Shown: positions 17,596 to 26,501 of the stretch, in pieces
Numbering within the stretch: the stretch's first letter is position 1
Layout of the letters: the number at the start of each line of letters is the position of its first letter
Assembly (NCBI RefSeq): GCF_023721415.1
Contig: NZ_JAMQVC010000001.1
Location: forward strand, 1,302,001-1,366,000
DNA from: Galbibacter mesophilus
GTDB lineage: Bacteria > Bacteroidota > Bacteroidia > Flavobacteriales > Flavobacteriaceae
Direction: 5' to 3'
Length of the DNA stretch: 64,000 nt
Made by a program: the position numbers and the translations under genes
Notes under the pieces: model-generated
The model's database searches: none
What the model saw: the letters and a program-made list of their open reading frames with translations, nothing else
Told to the model about the DNA's origin: nothing

Positions 17596-17669
17596 CGGTC
17601 TGGACGGGATTCGAACCCGCGACCCCATGCGTGACAGGCATGTATTCTAACCAGCTGAACTACCAGACC
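17596..17669 (-). tRNA. tRNA-Asp (GTC)
   Basis: A 74-base cloverleaf on the - strand. The acceptor stem is GGTCTGG/CCAGACC with discriminator G. The D arm (AGTTCAGCTGGTTAGA), anticodon loop CTGTCAC between CATGC and GCATG stems, and T arm with GGTTCGAATCC are all present. The anticodon GTC gives Asp. CCA is not encoded. Confidence 0.98.
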
Positions 17670-17686
17670 TTTCGTTATTGCGAGTG

Positions 17687-17717
17687 CAAATATACACCCA
17701 ATTCTCAATTAGGCAAA
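17687..17717 (-). promoter_or_regulatory. Promoter of tRNA-Asp
   Basis: On the - strand, TTTG (17714-17717) is the -33 box and TATATTTG (17687-17694) the -7 box, with 19 bases between them. Both match the Bacteroidota sigma factor consensus exactly. The tRNA starts 17 bases further on. Confidence 0.85.
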
Positions 17718-17754
17718 CCTTTTTGAATAAAAAATTTAAATTTTTTTACCTCAC

Positions 17755-18687
17755 CTAAATAAACTTTTGACGTTCAATTAGATAGGTTTCTAAAATTTTA
17801 TTGAAATTTTTTCTCACATCTACTTCAACATACGCAATGCGGTATTTTGCACAGCGTAAACGAAGTTCTTTCTGGTAATCTTTCATCATACCTTCGTATG
17901 ATTCTTTAACATTTTCAGAAAAAAGGTCGATCGTTGTTTCGGTTTCTACATCCACAAACCTTTTGGGGGTGTTCTCAAAATTAAAGTTGAATTCCTTTTC
18001 CTTATCCATAACATGAAACAAGACCACTTCGTGTTTGTTGTACTTTAAATGCTGCAATGCCTGAAACAATCCTTCCTGATTGGTTTCCGTTTGAAACATA
18101 TCAGTAAACAAGAACAACAAACTGCGCCGATGTATTTTATTGGCGATTTGGTGCAAATAGGTATACGTTTTTGTCTCTTTATTGGCTGTTTTGGTTGTGG
18201 TTAAAAGCGTTTCCAACGTATTTAGGAGTAAATAGCGGTGTCGGTCGCTTCCTTTTTCAGGAGCATAGAATTCGTACGTGTCCGAATACACGCTCAAGCC
18301 CACGGCATCGCGTTGTTTTTTTAGCATTTTCATTAAAACCGCGGTTGCCAAGGCGGAAAAACCAACTTTATTTAGGTTATCAATGGTTTGGTGATTCACT
18401 TTTGGATAATGCATGGAGGCGGAATTGTCAATAATGATGTGACACCTTAAATTCGTTTCTTCATCATATTTTTTGGTGTACAGCTTGTCGGTTTTTCCAA
18501 ACAGTTTCCAGTCGATATGCCGCGTACTTTCCCCTTGATTGTAAATTTTGTGTTCGGCAAATTCCGAAGAGAATCCGTGAAACGGACTTTTATGCATGCC
18601 GCTGATAAAGCCTTCTACAATTTGCTGGGCTAACAATTCCAAATTTCCCGAGATGGCTACGTTATTTACTTCCTGCTGTAACTTCAT
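17755..18687 (-). CDS. DUF58-domain protein
   Basis: The 310-residue protein has the DUF58 core, with a short motif near residues 55-62 (STRHIDWKLFGKTDKLY), then a von Willebrand A-like fold with a MIDAS-type motif DNSASM. DUF58 genes usually accompany a MoxR ATPase and aerotolerance (Bat) genes; neither is in the immediate neighbourhood, so it stands alone. Partner and role are unknown. Confidence 0.88.
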   Translation of the reverse strand: MKLQQEVNNVAISGNLELLAQQIVEGFISGMHKSPFHGFSSEFAEHKIYNQGESTRHIDWKLFGKTDKLYTKKYDEETNLRCHIIIDNSASMHYPKVNHQTIDNLNKVGFSALATAVLMKMLKKQRDAVGLSVYSDTYEFYAPEKGSDRHRYLLLNTLETLLTTTKTANKETKTYTYLHQIANKIHRRSLLFLFTDMFQTETNQEGLFQALQHLKYNKHEVVLFHVMDKEKEFNFNFENTPKRFVDVETETTIDLFSENVKESYEGMMKDYQKELRLRCAKYRIAYVEVDVRKNFNKILETYLIERQKFI

Positions 18688-18816
18688 TTCTAATTTTCTC
18701 CCTTAAACTTCTTCCCAATAAAACACTGAAACTATTTTACAATGAAAATGGAAGGTTAAACGTTATAGTGATTAAATTTACTTTATTACTTTTACACATC
18801 CAATTATATTTAGAGT

Positions 18817-19692
18817 ATGAGCAAATCTTTTGAGCGCTACCAGAAACGCAAACTTATATCTTCCTACTTTTCTGTTATTTTAAGTATTGCGTTGGTGTTG
18901 TTTTTGCTTGGCGTATTGGGGCTGCTGGTTATCAATACTAAAAAGTTGGCCAATCACTTTAAAGAACAAGTGGCTATTACTGTTTTTCTGAAGGATAATG
19001 CGAAGGAAGTAGAAATTAACCAACTGCAGAAAAGTTTGGCGATGACCGAATATACCAAAACGGCAACGTTTGTTTCGAAGGAAGTGGCTGCGGAAGAACA
19101 CAGCAAAGAAATTGGGGAAAACTTTTTGGACTTTCTAGGATACAATCCGCTACAAAACTCCATCGACGTGCATCTAAAAGCCGATTATGTGGCCAACGAT
19201 AGCATAAAAAAAATTGCTGATGAACTCTCGCAAAAAGAATATGTAGCCGACATTTCGTACGATCAACCGCTTATTACATTGCTGAATGAAAACGTTAAAC
19301 GCATGAGCTTTTGGATACTTATTGCCAGCGGCGTTTTTACACTAATTGCCGTTTTGCTTATAAACAGTTCCATAAGATTATCGGTTTTTTCTAAGCGATT
19401 TATTATAAAAACCATGCAAATGGTGGGCGCTACCAAACGATTTATAAGAAGACCTTTTATTTGGAACAGTATAAAACTAGGGATGATTGGGGCATTGGTG
19501 GCTTTGGTAGCCATGGCTGGCGTTCTGTATTATGCTGATACTAAAATGCCGCAGCTTCAGTTGTTGTCCGATCCACTTGCATTGGCTTCCCTATTTATTG
19601 GTATCTTTGTCATCGGGATTATTATAACCTGGATAAGTACTTATATCGCCACGCAACGGTATTTGAATTTAAGAACCGATGACTTGTATTAA
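18817..19692 (+). CDS. ftsX: Cell division protein FtsX
   Basis: FtsX is the membrane part of the FtsEX complex, which links the divisome to peptidoglycan hydrolases. The 291-residue protein has the typical layout. The N-terminal tail (SFERYQKRKLISSYFS) and first span (about residues 22-42) come first. A periplasmic domain follows (AVTVFLKDN-type, here AITVFLKDNAKEVEI), then three more spans with the conserved LLINSSIRLSVFSKRF-I-IKTMQMVGAT loop. ftsE is not adjacent, as is common in Bacteroidota. It begins a + run with DUF3098, uppP and truB. Confidence 0.94.
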   Translation: MSKSFERYQKRKLISSYFSVILSIALVLFLLGVLGLLVINTKKLANHFKEQVAITVFLKDNAKEVEINQLQKSLAMTEYTKTATFVSKEVAAEEHSKEIGENFLDFLGYNPLQNSIDVHLKADYVANDSIKKIADELSQKEYVADISYDQPLITLLNENVKRMSFWILIASGVFTLIAVLLINSSIRLSVFSKRFIIKTMQMVGATKRFIRRPFIWNSIKLGMIGALVALVAMAGVLYYADTKMPQLQLLSDPLALASLFIGIFVIGIIITWISTYIATQRYLNLRTDDLY

Positions 19693-19791
19693 AATCGATT
19701 TTTGCTGAAGGAAGTTGCTTATGACTGGCAATTAAACTCAGCCACAAAAAGAAAACAGCCCAATAAGCGGTTTATAAAAATATATATATTG

Positions 19792-20052
19792 ATGAAAAAG
19801 AATCCACAAACAAACACCCATAAAGAATTTGTCTTTCAGAAAAAGAATTACCTTTTTATGTTTATCGGTCTGGCATTTATTGTGCTTGGTTTTATCTTAA
19901 TGAGTGGTGGAGGCAGTGACGACCCGAACGTTTTTAATCCGGATATTTTTAATTTCAGAAGGATTAGACTCGCACCTACCCTGGTTCTCATTGGCTTTGG
20001 TATAGAAGCGTATGCCATTTTATTGAACCCGAACAAGAAGAAAGAAAACTAA
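19792..20052 (+). CDS. DUF3098-family membrane protein
   Basis: The 86-residue protein has two spans (YLFMFIGLAFIVLGFILMSG and LAPTLVLIGFGIEAYAIL) separated by a DPNVFNPDIFNFRRI loop typical of DUF3098. The family is found next to ftsX and uppP in Bacteroidota. No function is established that I know of. The start at ATG 19792 (MKKNPQTN) is preferred over the longer frame from a TTG at 19702, which would add about 30 unlikely residues. Confidence 0.88.
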   Translation: MKKNPQTNTHKEFVFQKKNYLFMFIGLAFIVLGFILMSGGGSDDPNVFNPDIFNFRRIRLAPTLVLIGFGIEAYAILLNPNKKKEN

Positions 20053-20082
20053 ATTCACATTTAATTCCATCAAACCGTTCGC

Positions 20083-20877
20083 ATGGATGTAATAGATGCT
20101 ATTATCCTTGGGATAATTCAAGGACTTACGGAGTTTCTTCCAGTTTCTTCCAGTGGGCACTTAGAGTTGGGGAAAGCCATTTTAGGCGATCATTCCCTGC
20201 CACAGGAAAGCCTTTTGTTTACCGTAGTGCTTCATTTTGCCACCGCTTTAAGTACCATGGTGGTTTTCAGAAAAGATATTTTAGAGTTGCTAAAGGGGTT
20301 GTTTCAGTTTGAATGGAATGAAGAACTTCAATTCTCGTTGAAAATACTTATTTCCATGATTCCCGCTGCCTGTATTGGGTTTTTCTTTGAAGACCAATTG
20401 GAGATGCTCTTCAACGGAAACGTACTATTGGTTGGCTTTATGCTTATTGTAACAGCACTTTTACTCTATTTGGCCGATAAAGCAAAACATACTGGGAAAC
20501 CCGTTTCGTATACCAATTCGTTTGTTATTGGCGTATCTCAAGCCATTGCTATGCTGCCCGGAATTTCGAGGTCGGGAGCTACAATTTCCACTTCTGTATT
20601 GCTGGGGAATGATAAAAGCAAAGCGGCACGTTTCTCTTTTTTAATGGTGGTGCCACTTATTTTTGGGAAAATAGCGAAAGATATTCTTAGCGGAAATCTT
20701 TCTTTTGAAGCGAATAATATTGCTAGTTTGACAATTGGTTTTTTAGCAGCTTTCATTTCAGGAATCCTCGCTTGTACTTGGATGATAAAACTCGTGAAAA
20801 GCAGTAAACTTATTTATTTTGCGATTTACTGTTTTGTGGTTGGACTGGTGGCTATTGCTTTAGGGTATTATTACTAA
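20083..20877 (+). CDS. uppP: Undecaprenyl-diphosphatase
   Basis: UppP (BacA) dephosphorylates undecaprenyl diphosphate so the lipid carrier can be reused for cell wall synthesis. The 264-residue membrane protein has both catalytic signatures, IQGLTEFLPVSSSGH (residues 12-26, with E17) and PGISRSGATIS. The first glutamate of the E-x-x-x-E motif is Q here, a variant also seen in other members. It lies 7 bases before truB. Confidence 0.95.
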   Translation: MDVIDAIILGIIQGLTEFLPVSSSGHLELGKAILGDHSLPQESLLFTVVLHFATALSTMVVFRKDILELLKGLFQFEWNEELQFSLKILISMIPAACIGFFFEDQLEMLFNGNVLLVGFMLIVTALLLYLADKAKHTGKPVSYTNSFVIGVSQAIAMLPGISRSGATISTSVLLGNDKSKAARFSFLMVVPLIFGKIAKDILSGNLSFEANNIASLTIGFLAAFISGILACTWMIKLVKSSKLIYFAIYCFVVGLVAIALGYYY

Positions 20878-20884
20878 TTTTTTG

Positions 20885-21580
20885 ATGATGATGTACACAG
20901 AGGAAACTATTAAAAGCGGACAAATTTTACGAATTGATAAACCCTTGGAATGGTCTTCTTTCCAGGCTGTAAACAAAATAAAATGGGCCATCAAGAAAAA
21001 GTTTAAACTGAAAAAAATAAAAGTTGGTCACGCAGGAACTTTAGACCCCTTGGCAACCGGACTTTTAATTATTTGCACGGGGAAGTTCACCAAGAAGATT
21101 CCAGAGCTTCAAGGGCAAATTAAAGAGTATACGGGAACCATCACTTTGGGTGCCACAAGACCTTCTTTTGATATGGAAACCGAAATTGATCAAACGTATT
21201 CCGTTGACCATATTTTCGAAGAAAACATACAAGCAGCTACACAAAAGTTTATCGGTGAGATAGAACAATACCCTCCAGTTTTTTCAGCATTAAAAAAAGA
21301 TGGAAAACGTTTGTACGAATATGCACGAGAGGGCAAGGAAGTTACTATAAATCCGCGTAAAATTACAATTGAAACCTTTGAAATTACCCAAATAAATATG
21401 CCCGAAGTTTCCTTTCGAGTAGTTTGTAGCAAAGGTACTTACATACGTTCGTTAGCACATGATTTTGGAAGGGAATTAGATTCTGGTGCCTATTTATCCA
21501 GTTTGCGAAGAACCAAAATAGGTGATTTTAACGTAGATAATGCTATAACGCCAGATGCTTTTGCTGAAATGCTTCAGTAG
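20885..21580 (+). CDS. truB: tRNA pseudouridine-55 synthase
   Basis: TruB makes pseudouridine at position 55 in the T loop of most tRNAs. The catalytic aspartate is D54 in HAGTLDPLATGLL, and further family motifs are QYPPVFSALKKDGKRLYEYAR and SKGTYIRSLAHDFG. The length, 231 residues, is normal for a form with no large C-terminal domain. Three consecutive ATG codons (20885, 20888, 20891) make the exact start uncertain. Confidence 0.95.
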   Translation: MMMYTEETIKSGQILRIDKPLEWSSFQAVNKIKWAIKKKFKLKKIKVGHAGTLDPLATGLLIICTGKFTKKIPELQGQIKEYTGTITLGATRPSFDMETEIDQTYSVDHIFEENIQAATQKFIGEIEQYPPVFSALKKDGKRLYEYAREGKEVTINPRKITIETFEITQINMPEVSFRVVCSKGTYIRSLAHDFGRELDSGAYLSSLRRTKIGDFNVDNAITPDAFAEMLQ

Positions 21581-21648
21581 CCAAAGTAGAAAAAAACTGA
21601 CAAGCCAAGCCATGGGTTGGTTTAAGTAAACAAATAAGATAAATTTTC

Positions 21649-21656
21649 TATCTTTA
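21649..21656 (+). promoter_or_regulatory. Probable -7 box before the TonB-like gene
   Basis: TATCTTTA differs from TAnnTTTG only at the last base and lies 21 bases before the start codon at 21678. No clear -33 box is seen. Confidence 0.35.
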
Positions 21657-21677
21657 GCATCCAAGTCGTTTCTGTTT

Positions 21678-22520
21678 ATGAACCTAAAAGAGCTTATACA
21701 TCGGTTTAATGAAACCAGCGAAAAAATCGTTGGTGCTATTGCAGATGGTTACTACAAGTTCGTTTCTCCTCAACTAGAAAGAGTAGGTAAAAAATTGGAT
21801 GTCTTCAGCAATCAACAATTAGCATTGATTATTGCCACTTCCATTATGGGTATTTTTTTGCTGACACTTGTAAATATTCAGTTGGCCGATAAAAAGGAAG
21901 AAGAGTTTCTGTACGAATTAAGTTTCGATGAAGAATTATTGAACGAAGAAATTCCGCAGGAAGAAGAAATGACGCTTACCGAACTTGAAAGTCACAAGGC
22001 GTATAACGAAGCTGAAGAAAGTAAGTTTGCCGACGAATTAGACGATTTTAAAACGTTGGAAGAGCTGGAGCAGGAAGCACAGGAAGCTGCCAGTCAAAAT
22101 CCCGACAATACGCAGGATTTTAACAATGATTTATCGCTAAACGATGGATTTTCCAATGAGTATGCGGAAAAGCTTAAAGAACAACGTAGAAAAATAGAAG
22201 CCTTAAAACGAAAAGGGGAGGCCCCAAAGGTAAATATTAAACGAAGAACGACCATTACCTATTCCTTGGTAGACCGAAGTCACTATAATTTACCTAATCC
22301 GGTGTATACTTGTGAAAGTTTTGGAAAAGTGGTTATTAATATTGTGGTAGATGCCAACGGAAATGTAACTGACGCCTCTTTTAATGCCAGTAGTTCCACC
22401 ACATCCAACGGTTGTCTTGTAGAAAATGCAACACAATATGCGCTAAAGGCAAAATTCACCCCAAAAAATGGTGCAGAGGGACAGCCTGGCACCATTACCT
22501 ATTTATTCCAGGGAGAGTAA
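21678..22520 (+). CDS. TonB-like membrane protein
   Basis: The 280-residue protein has a cytoplasmic N-terminal region of about 48 residues, one span (LALIIATSIMGIFLLTLVNIQ), a long acidic coiled region (residues 70-190) and a C-terminal domain. That domain carries VVINIVVDANGNVTDASF and YALKAKFTPKNGAEGQPGTITYLF, the TonB C-terminal pattern. A single N-terminal anchor with a periplasmic C-terminus suits a link between the inner membrane and outer-membrane partners. It lacks the usual proline-rich linker. Its 3' end overlaps the convergent thioredoxin-like gene by 18 bases. Confidence 0.75.
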   Translation: MNLKELIHRFNETSEKIVGAIADGYYKFVSPQLERVGKKLDVFSNQQLALIIATSIMGIFLLTLVNIQLADKKEEEFLYELSFDEELLNEEIPQEEEMTLTELESHKAYNEAEESKFADELDDFKTLEELEQEAQEAASQNPDNTQDFNNDLSLNDGFSNEYAEKLKEQRRKIEALKRKGEAPKVNIKRRTTITYSLVDRSHYNLPNPVYTCESFGKVVINIVVDANGNVTDASFNASSSTTSNGCLVENATQYALKAKFTPKNGAEGQPGTITYLFQGE

Positions 22521-23117
22521 GGCTTTCAGGTCTTCAATAACGTTTTTACCTTTGTCTTTGTTGTACCAAACCTGAAGTTCTTGTTTAAACTCCGCAGATA
22601 GGATTCCGAACTTTTCTTTTTCCTCCTTCACCATTTTTGTTGCCTTAGAAGGTCTTGGCCCCCATGTGTTTAGAACTTCGCCAGAGGCATCATCCAACAT
22701 GATTAACTTTGGAATGGACTTACTACCATTGGTTAAAAACTGGTCCATCAAATCTTTATGTTCGTCGCGAAGTACAATTTTTAAATCAATATTTTCAGAA
22801 GCTGCTGCAAATTTTTGGATTATGGGTAAACTCTGGGCTGCATCGCCACACCAACTTTCTGTAATCACCAACCAAGTTACTTTGTGGTCTAAGTCTTGAA
22901 GTTTGGCAAGGGTTTCTTCCGGTAGAGAAATAGTTTTTGTGAGCCTTTGCATGCGTTTCGCGTTTAGCTTGGTGTAATTAACCAGTGCTTCCGTTTGTTC
23001 GTCGCCCGTATTCTTTCCTTCTACAACCAAACGCTCATGTAACTGTATGTAATCATCATAGCTTTTACCTTCTTTTAAAGATTTTTGTATAACATTTTCA
23101 ACAGTAATTTCTTCCAT
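22503..23117 (-). CDS. Thioredoxin-family protein with WCGD motif
   Basis: The 204-residue protein has a thioredoxin fold region around VTWLVITESWCGDAAQSLPIIQKF. The active site is WCGD, so only one of the two redox cysteines of thioredoxin is present. The cis-proline region (KSIPKLIMLD) is present. From memory, this WCGDAAQS form is a common Bacteroidota subgroup annotated as thioredoxin family; a reduced or bacillithiol-like role is only a guess. The gene is cytoplasmic (no signal) and converges on the TonB-like gene. Confidence 0.82.
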   Translation of the reverse strand: MEEITVENVIQKSLKEGKSYDDYIQLHERLVVEGKNTGDEQTEALVNYTKLNAKRMQRLTKTISLPEETLAKLQDLDHKVTWLVITESWCGDAAQSLPIIQKFAAASENIDLKIVLRDEHKDLMDQFLTNGSKSIPKLIMLDDASGEVLNTWGPRPSKATKMVKEEKEKFGILSAEFKQELQVWYNKDKGKNVIEDLKALLSLE

Positions 23118-23254
23118 TATTTATTGATTTATACTGGTTCTTTCTTTTAAATTTAGAAACAACCTAGACATTTATTATGTAATTTAGACTAAAAAAGTGA
23201 AGAACCTTACAAGCTTATTAAAAGCATGGTATTGTTCTCAATAGCAAATGAAAA

Positions 23255-24604
23255 ATGAAAAATAATCTCTTCGGAAAAATTTCCCTTTGGTATAAAAAAT
23301 TTCAAGTAAGCAAATCCCCACAAATGAATTTGGTTTGGGGTTTTTTCCTTTATACCGTTTTTGGTTTTATCTTATTGTCACTCCCCATTTTCCATAAAAC
23401 AAATGTAGGGCTTTTGGACAATCTATTTATTTCAACATCTGCCATTTCCACAACAGGATTGGTCACCGTGAGCGTTTTCGATTCCTACAACTTTTTCGGA
23501 CAGTTTATTGTTATGGTACTTTTTCAAATAGGAGGTATTGGTTACATGACCCTCACCACCTATTACTTGTTATTTACCACCAAAAGAATAACGCATTGGC
23601 ACCATAAAATTATGGGTACAGCCTTTACGTTACCAAAAACCATTCAAATAAAGGATTTTATAAAAAGTGTGATCCTGTTTACGGTGGTAATGGAAACCCT
23701 TGGCGCCATTGCATTTTACATCGCTTTTAGTAGCTCAGGGTTTAGTGGCGGAAAAGCAGTTTGGTTTTCTATTTTCCATAGTGTTTCTGCGTTTTGTACG
23801 GCGGGATTTGGTTTGTTTAATAACAGTTTTGAAGGATATAGCGATAACATTCTTATAAATATCATCATTTCTGTATTGGCTATCGCGGGTTCGTTAGGGT
23901 TTATTGTAATTACAGATTTGTGGTACCGTATCAGCGGAAAATCAAAAAACCTTTCTTTTACAACAAAGATTATAACGTACGGCTTCGTCATTTTACTCTC
24001 AACAGGAACGTTACTAATTTACTTTTTAGAACCTTCTGTTCAAAATACAGAATCGTCCTTAATCATATCATTTTTTCAAGCAATGACCGCGATGACGACG
24101 GTTGGCTTTAATACTATTCCGACGGGAGGTCTTGCCCTCCCAATTTTGCTTTTTGTTACGTTTTTAATGTACATTGGAGCTTCTCCTTCCGGAACCGCTG
24201 GGGGTATGAAAATAACAACACTAACAGCAATGATTGCTGTTTTGAAAAGTAGATTGTTCGGACAAAAAAAGGTGACTTTTCTTAATAGAATAATTCCTTT
24301 TGAAAGACTCTACGTGGCTACTTCAACGTTTATTTTGTACACAAGCATCATATTTCTGTTTACTTTTTTAATGACCTTTACGGAAGATTTCGGACTCCAA
24401 AGAATCCTTTTTGAAGTGGCTTCTGCTTTAGGCACCGTCGGATTGAGTACAGGTATAACGGGGGATTTATCTTCCGCTGGAAAAGTTTTTACCATAATCC
24501 TTATGTTTGTAGGGCGTGTTGGGGTACTTACTTTTGGTTTTGCCCTGTTGGAAAGAAAAGCAAAGCCAAAACTGGAAAATGTAGAAGACGATTTAGCTGT
24601 CTAA
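23255..24604 (+). CDS. TrkH/KtrB-type potassium uptake channel subunit
   Basis: The 449-residue membrane protein has four repeats of the MPM type. The selectivity-filter regions are visible: STTGLVTVS, FCTAGFGLF, MTTVGFNTIPTGG and LGTVGLSTG, each with the conserved glycine. It conducts K+ (or Na+-coupled K+) into the cell. Its cytoplasmic gating partner (TrkA/KtrA RCK protein) is not adjacent and not in this window, so it must be encoded elsewhere. It lies 19 bases before tag. Confidence 0.9.
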   Translation: MKNNLFGKISLWYKKFQVSKSPQMNLVWGFFLYTVFGFILLSLPIFHKTNVGLLDNLFISTSAISTTGLVTVSVFDSYNFFGQFIVMVLFQIGGIGYMTLTTYYLLFTTKRITHWHHKIMGTAFTLPKTIQIKDFIKSVILFTVVMETLGAIAFYIAFSSSGFSGGKAVWFSIFHSVSAFCTAGFGLFNNSFEGYSDNILINIIISVLAIAGSLGFIVITDLWYRISGKSKNLSFTTKIITYGFVILLSTGTLLIYFLEPSVQNTESSLIISFFQAMTAMTTVGFNTIPTGGLALPILLFVTFLMYIGASPSGTAGGMKITTLTAMIAVLKSRLFGQKKVTFLNRIIPFERLYVATSTFILYTSIIFLFTFLMTFTEDFGLQRILFEVASALGTVGLSTGITGDLSSAGKVFTIILMFVGRVGVLTFGFALLERKAKPKLENVEDDLAV

Positions 24605-24623
24605 CTTATAAAAACCTTTACGA

Positions 24624-25190
24624 ATGAAGAAAAGATGTGGTTGGTGCGAGGGAGATGCACTTTATGAAGCGTATCACGACCAAGAATGGGGTGTTCCCGT
24701 ATATGATGATGCTACTATTTTTGAGTTTCTGATACTGGAAACCTTTCAAGCGGGTTTAAGTTGGATTACCATTCTACGGAAGCGTGAAAACTTCCGTAAA
24801 GCTTTTGACAATTTTGATTGTAAAAAAATTGCCCAATATGGTGAAGCTAAATATGAAGAACTACTGAAAAATGAAGGCATCATTCGAAATAAACTGAAGA
24901 TTAAAGCTACCATTACGAACGCGCAGAACTTTATGAAAATCCAAGAGGAATTTGGAAGCTTCAGCAAGTACATTTGGGGTTTTGTGGATGGAAAGCCAAT
25001 CCAAAACAGGGTGATTGATTACAAAAAAGCACCAGCTACAACGCCTATTTCAGATAAACTTAGCAAGGATTTAAAAAAACGCGGATTTAAATTTGTGGGT
25101 TCCACCGTTATTTATGCACACATGCAAGCAACGGGCATGGTAAACGACCATGAAGTGGATTGCTTTCGGTATGACGAAGTAAAAAACTAG
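24624..25190 (+). CDS. tag: DNA-3-methyladenine glycosylase I
   Basis: Tag removes 3-methyladenine from alkylated DNA. The N-terminus has the family signature (KKRCGWCEGDALYEAYHDQEWG), with the zinc-binding Cys, and the C-terminus has the matching HMQATGMVNDHEVDC with His and Cys ligands. The length, 188 residues, is standard. It converges on aat with a 1-base gap between the stop codons. A second alkylation repair gene (AlkD-like) is at 15.5 kb. Confidence 0.95.
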   Translation: MKKRCGWCEGDALYEAYHDQEWGVPVYDDATIFEFLILETFQAGLSWITILRKRENFRKAFDNFDCKKIAQYGEAKYEELLKNEGIIRNKLKIKATITNAQNFMKIQEEFGSFSKYIWGFVDGKPIQNRVIDYKKAPATTPISDKLSKDLKKRGFKFVGSTVIYAHMQATGMVNDHEVDCFRYDEVKN

Positions 25191-25191
25191 C

Positions 25192-25836
25192 TTAACCTAG
25201 CCCGAGGTCCAAGAAACTCTTAAAAACTTCCCTTGGTATTTCACGGGCTCCTAAAGACGCTAAATGTGGTGTGTACAATTGACAATCGATAAGTTTATAA
25301 TTTTCTTTTTGAGCTTTTTCAGCTAAAAAAATAAAGGCTGCTTTAGAAGCGTTGCTCATTTTAGAAAACATACTTTCCCCGCAAAAAATATGGCCAAGGT
25401 CTATTCCGTACAAACCACCGACGAGCTCATCTTCATGCCAAACCTCAACTGATTTTGCCCAGCCTAATTGATGTAGCTCCGTATAGGACTTAATCATTTC
25501 GTCGTGAATCCACGTTCCATCTTGTCCTTCCCTTTTTATTTTAGCACAGTTAGTAATTACAGCTTCAAAAGCAGTATTGTAAGTTATTTGAAAGGTTTTC
25601 TTCTGAAGTATTTTCCGCATGCTTTTCGAAATTTTTATTTCAGAAGGATATAAAACCATACGTGGATCTGGACTCCACCATAAGATTAAAGAACCTTGAT
25701 CGAACCATGGAAAAATGCCTTTTTTATACGCTTCTTGTAGCCTTTTCACGGAAAGATCACCACCAACAGCAACCACACCATCCGATGAGGCCGTTTCGAC
25801 GGGGGGAAATTTTACACTATCTGTAAGAAAAAACAT
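25192..25836 (-). CDS. aat: Leucyl/phenylalanyl-tRNA-protein transferase
   Basis: Aat adds Leu or Phe to the N-terminus of proteins with basic N-terminal residues, marking them for ClpAP under the N-end rule. The 214-residue protein has all the family blocks: GVVAVGGDLSVKRLQEAYKKGIFPW, LWWSPDPRMVL, DGTWIHDEMIKSY and GGLYGIDLGHIFCGESMFS. Confidence 0.96.
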   Translation of the reverse strand: MFFLTDSVKFPPVETASSDGVVAVGGDLSVKRLQEAYKKGIFPWFDQGSLILWWSPDPRMVLYPSEIKISKSMRKILQKKTFQITYNTAFEAVITNCAKIKREGQDGTWIHDEMIKSYTELHQLGWAKSVEVWHEDELVGGLYGIDLGHIFCGESMFSKMSNASKAAFIFLAEKAQKENYKLIDCQLYTPHLASLGAREIPREVFKSFLDLGLG

Positions 25837-26004
25837 CTAAATTATTTATTTTAAAGGTTTATTTTCAATAAAAATGCATTATTATTAAATTTAACTTGGT
25901 TATTATAAATAATTATTACATTTTTGATAATGCCTTATGTGACCAATTATTTTCATCATTGCTTTTTGAGTTTAACGCATTTGGCAAACCTAAAACCACA
26001 ATAC

Positions 26005-26033
26005 AAGTCCCAATTTCGATTGGGACTTTTTTT
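26005..26033 (+). terminator. Orphan terminator with TTCG loop
   Basis: AAGTCCCAAT and ATTGGGACTT form a perfect 10-bp stem around the very stable loop TTCG, followed by TTTTT on the + strand. No + gene lies upstream (aat is on the - strand), so it may close a short RNA from the 25.86-26.0 kb gap. On the - strand there is no T run, so it does not serve the DUF3127 gene. Confidence 0.8.
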
Positions 26034-26045
26034 ATGCTTTATCAT

Positions 26046-26070
26046 AAAAAAGGAGGCCGAAAAGCCTCCT
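26046..26070 (-). terminator. Terminator after the DUF3127 gene
   Basis: On the - strand, AGGAGGC and GCCTCCT form a 7-bp stem around TTTTCG, followed by TTTTTT. It lies 31 bases after the stop codon of the DUF3127 gene. Confidence 0.85.
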
Positions 26071-26100
26071 GAAATATACACTAATATTTTGTTTTGTAAT

Positions 26101-26478
26101 TTAAAACGGTAGATCGTCGTGGTCTTCTTCGTTAAAATCATTAGCCGGCTCAAAAGCATCTTCTGGAGGCATCGGAGGCATATCCGGAGCACCATTTCCG
26201 GCTTGTAAATTTTCAATGCGCCATCCTTGAATGGAATTGAAATACTTGGTTTCCCCCTGTGGGTTTGTCCATTCCCTTCCGCGTAAATTAATACTTACTT
26301 TTACCTGTTGCCCTACTTGATAGCTATCCAAAATGTCACATTTATCTTGAATAAACTCAACCATTATATGTTGTGGATATTGCTCTTCAGTAGTAACAAC
26401 CATTTCTCTTTTTCTAAAACCATTGTTTCCATAGGTTTTAGTTTCATCAATCAACTTAATCTTTCCTTGTATTTCCAT
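26101..26478 (-). CDS. DUF3127 OB-fold protein with SSB-like C-terminal tip
   Basis: The 125-residue protein is DUF3127, a small OB-fold-like family in Bacteroidota (EIQGKIKLIDETKTYGNNGF, then KVSINLRGREWTNPQGETKYFNSIQGWRIE). It then has a Pro- and acid-rich linker (from about residue 92) and ends DDLPF. That end resembles the SSB C-terminal tip DDDIPF, which recruits recombination and replication enzymes. An SSB-like, nucleic-acid-related role is inferred. A -7 box TACTTTTG ends only 4 bases before the start codon, so the message may be leaderless. Confidence 0.85.
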   Translation of the reverse strand: MEIQGKIKLIDETKTYGNNGFRKREMVVTTEEQYPQHIMVEFIQDKCDILDSYQVGQQVKVSINLRGREWTNPQGETKYFNSIQGWRIENLQAGNGAPDMPPMPPEDAFEPANDFNEEDHDDLPF

Positions 26479-26482
26479 GCAT

Positions 26483-26490
26483 CAAAAGTA
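26483..26490 (-). promoter_or_regulatory. Possible -7 box for the DUF3127 gene
   Basis: TACTTTTG on the - strand matches TAnnTTTG exactly, but it ends 4 bases before the ATG. If it is used, transcription would begin at or inside the start codon. No -33 box is evident. Confidence 0.3.
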
Positions 26491-26501
26491 TTAAAATAAA
26501 T

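Noticed and set aside
21600-21640. Hairpin after truB (CCAAGCC...GGTTGG) as terminator
   Set aside because: Weak stem with mismatches and no T run.
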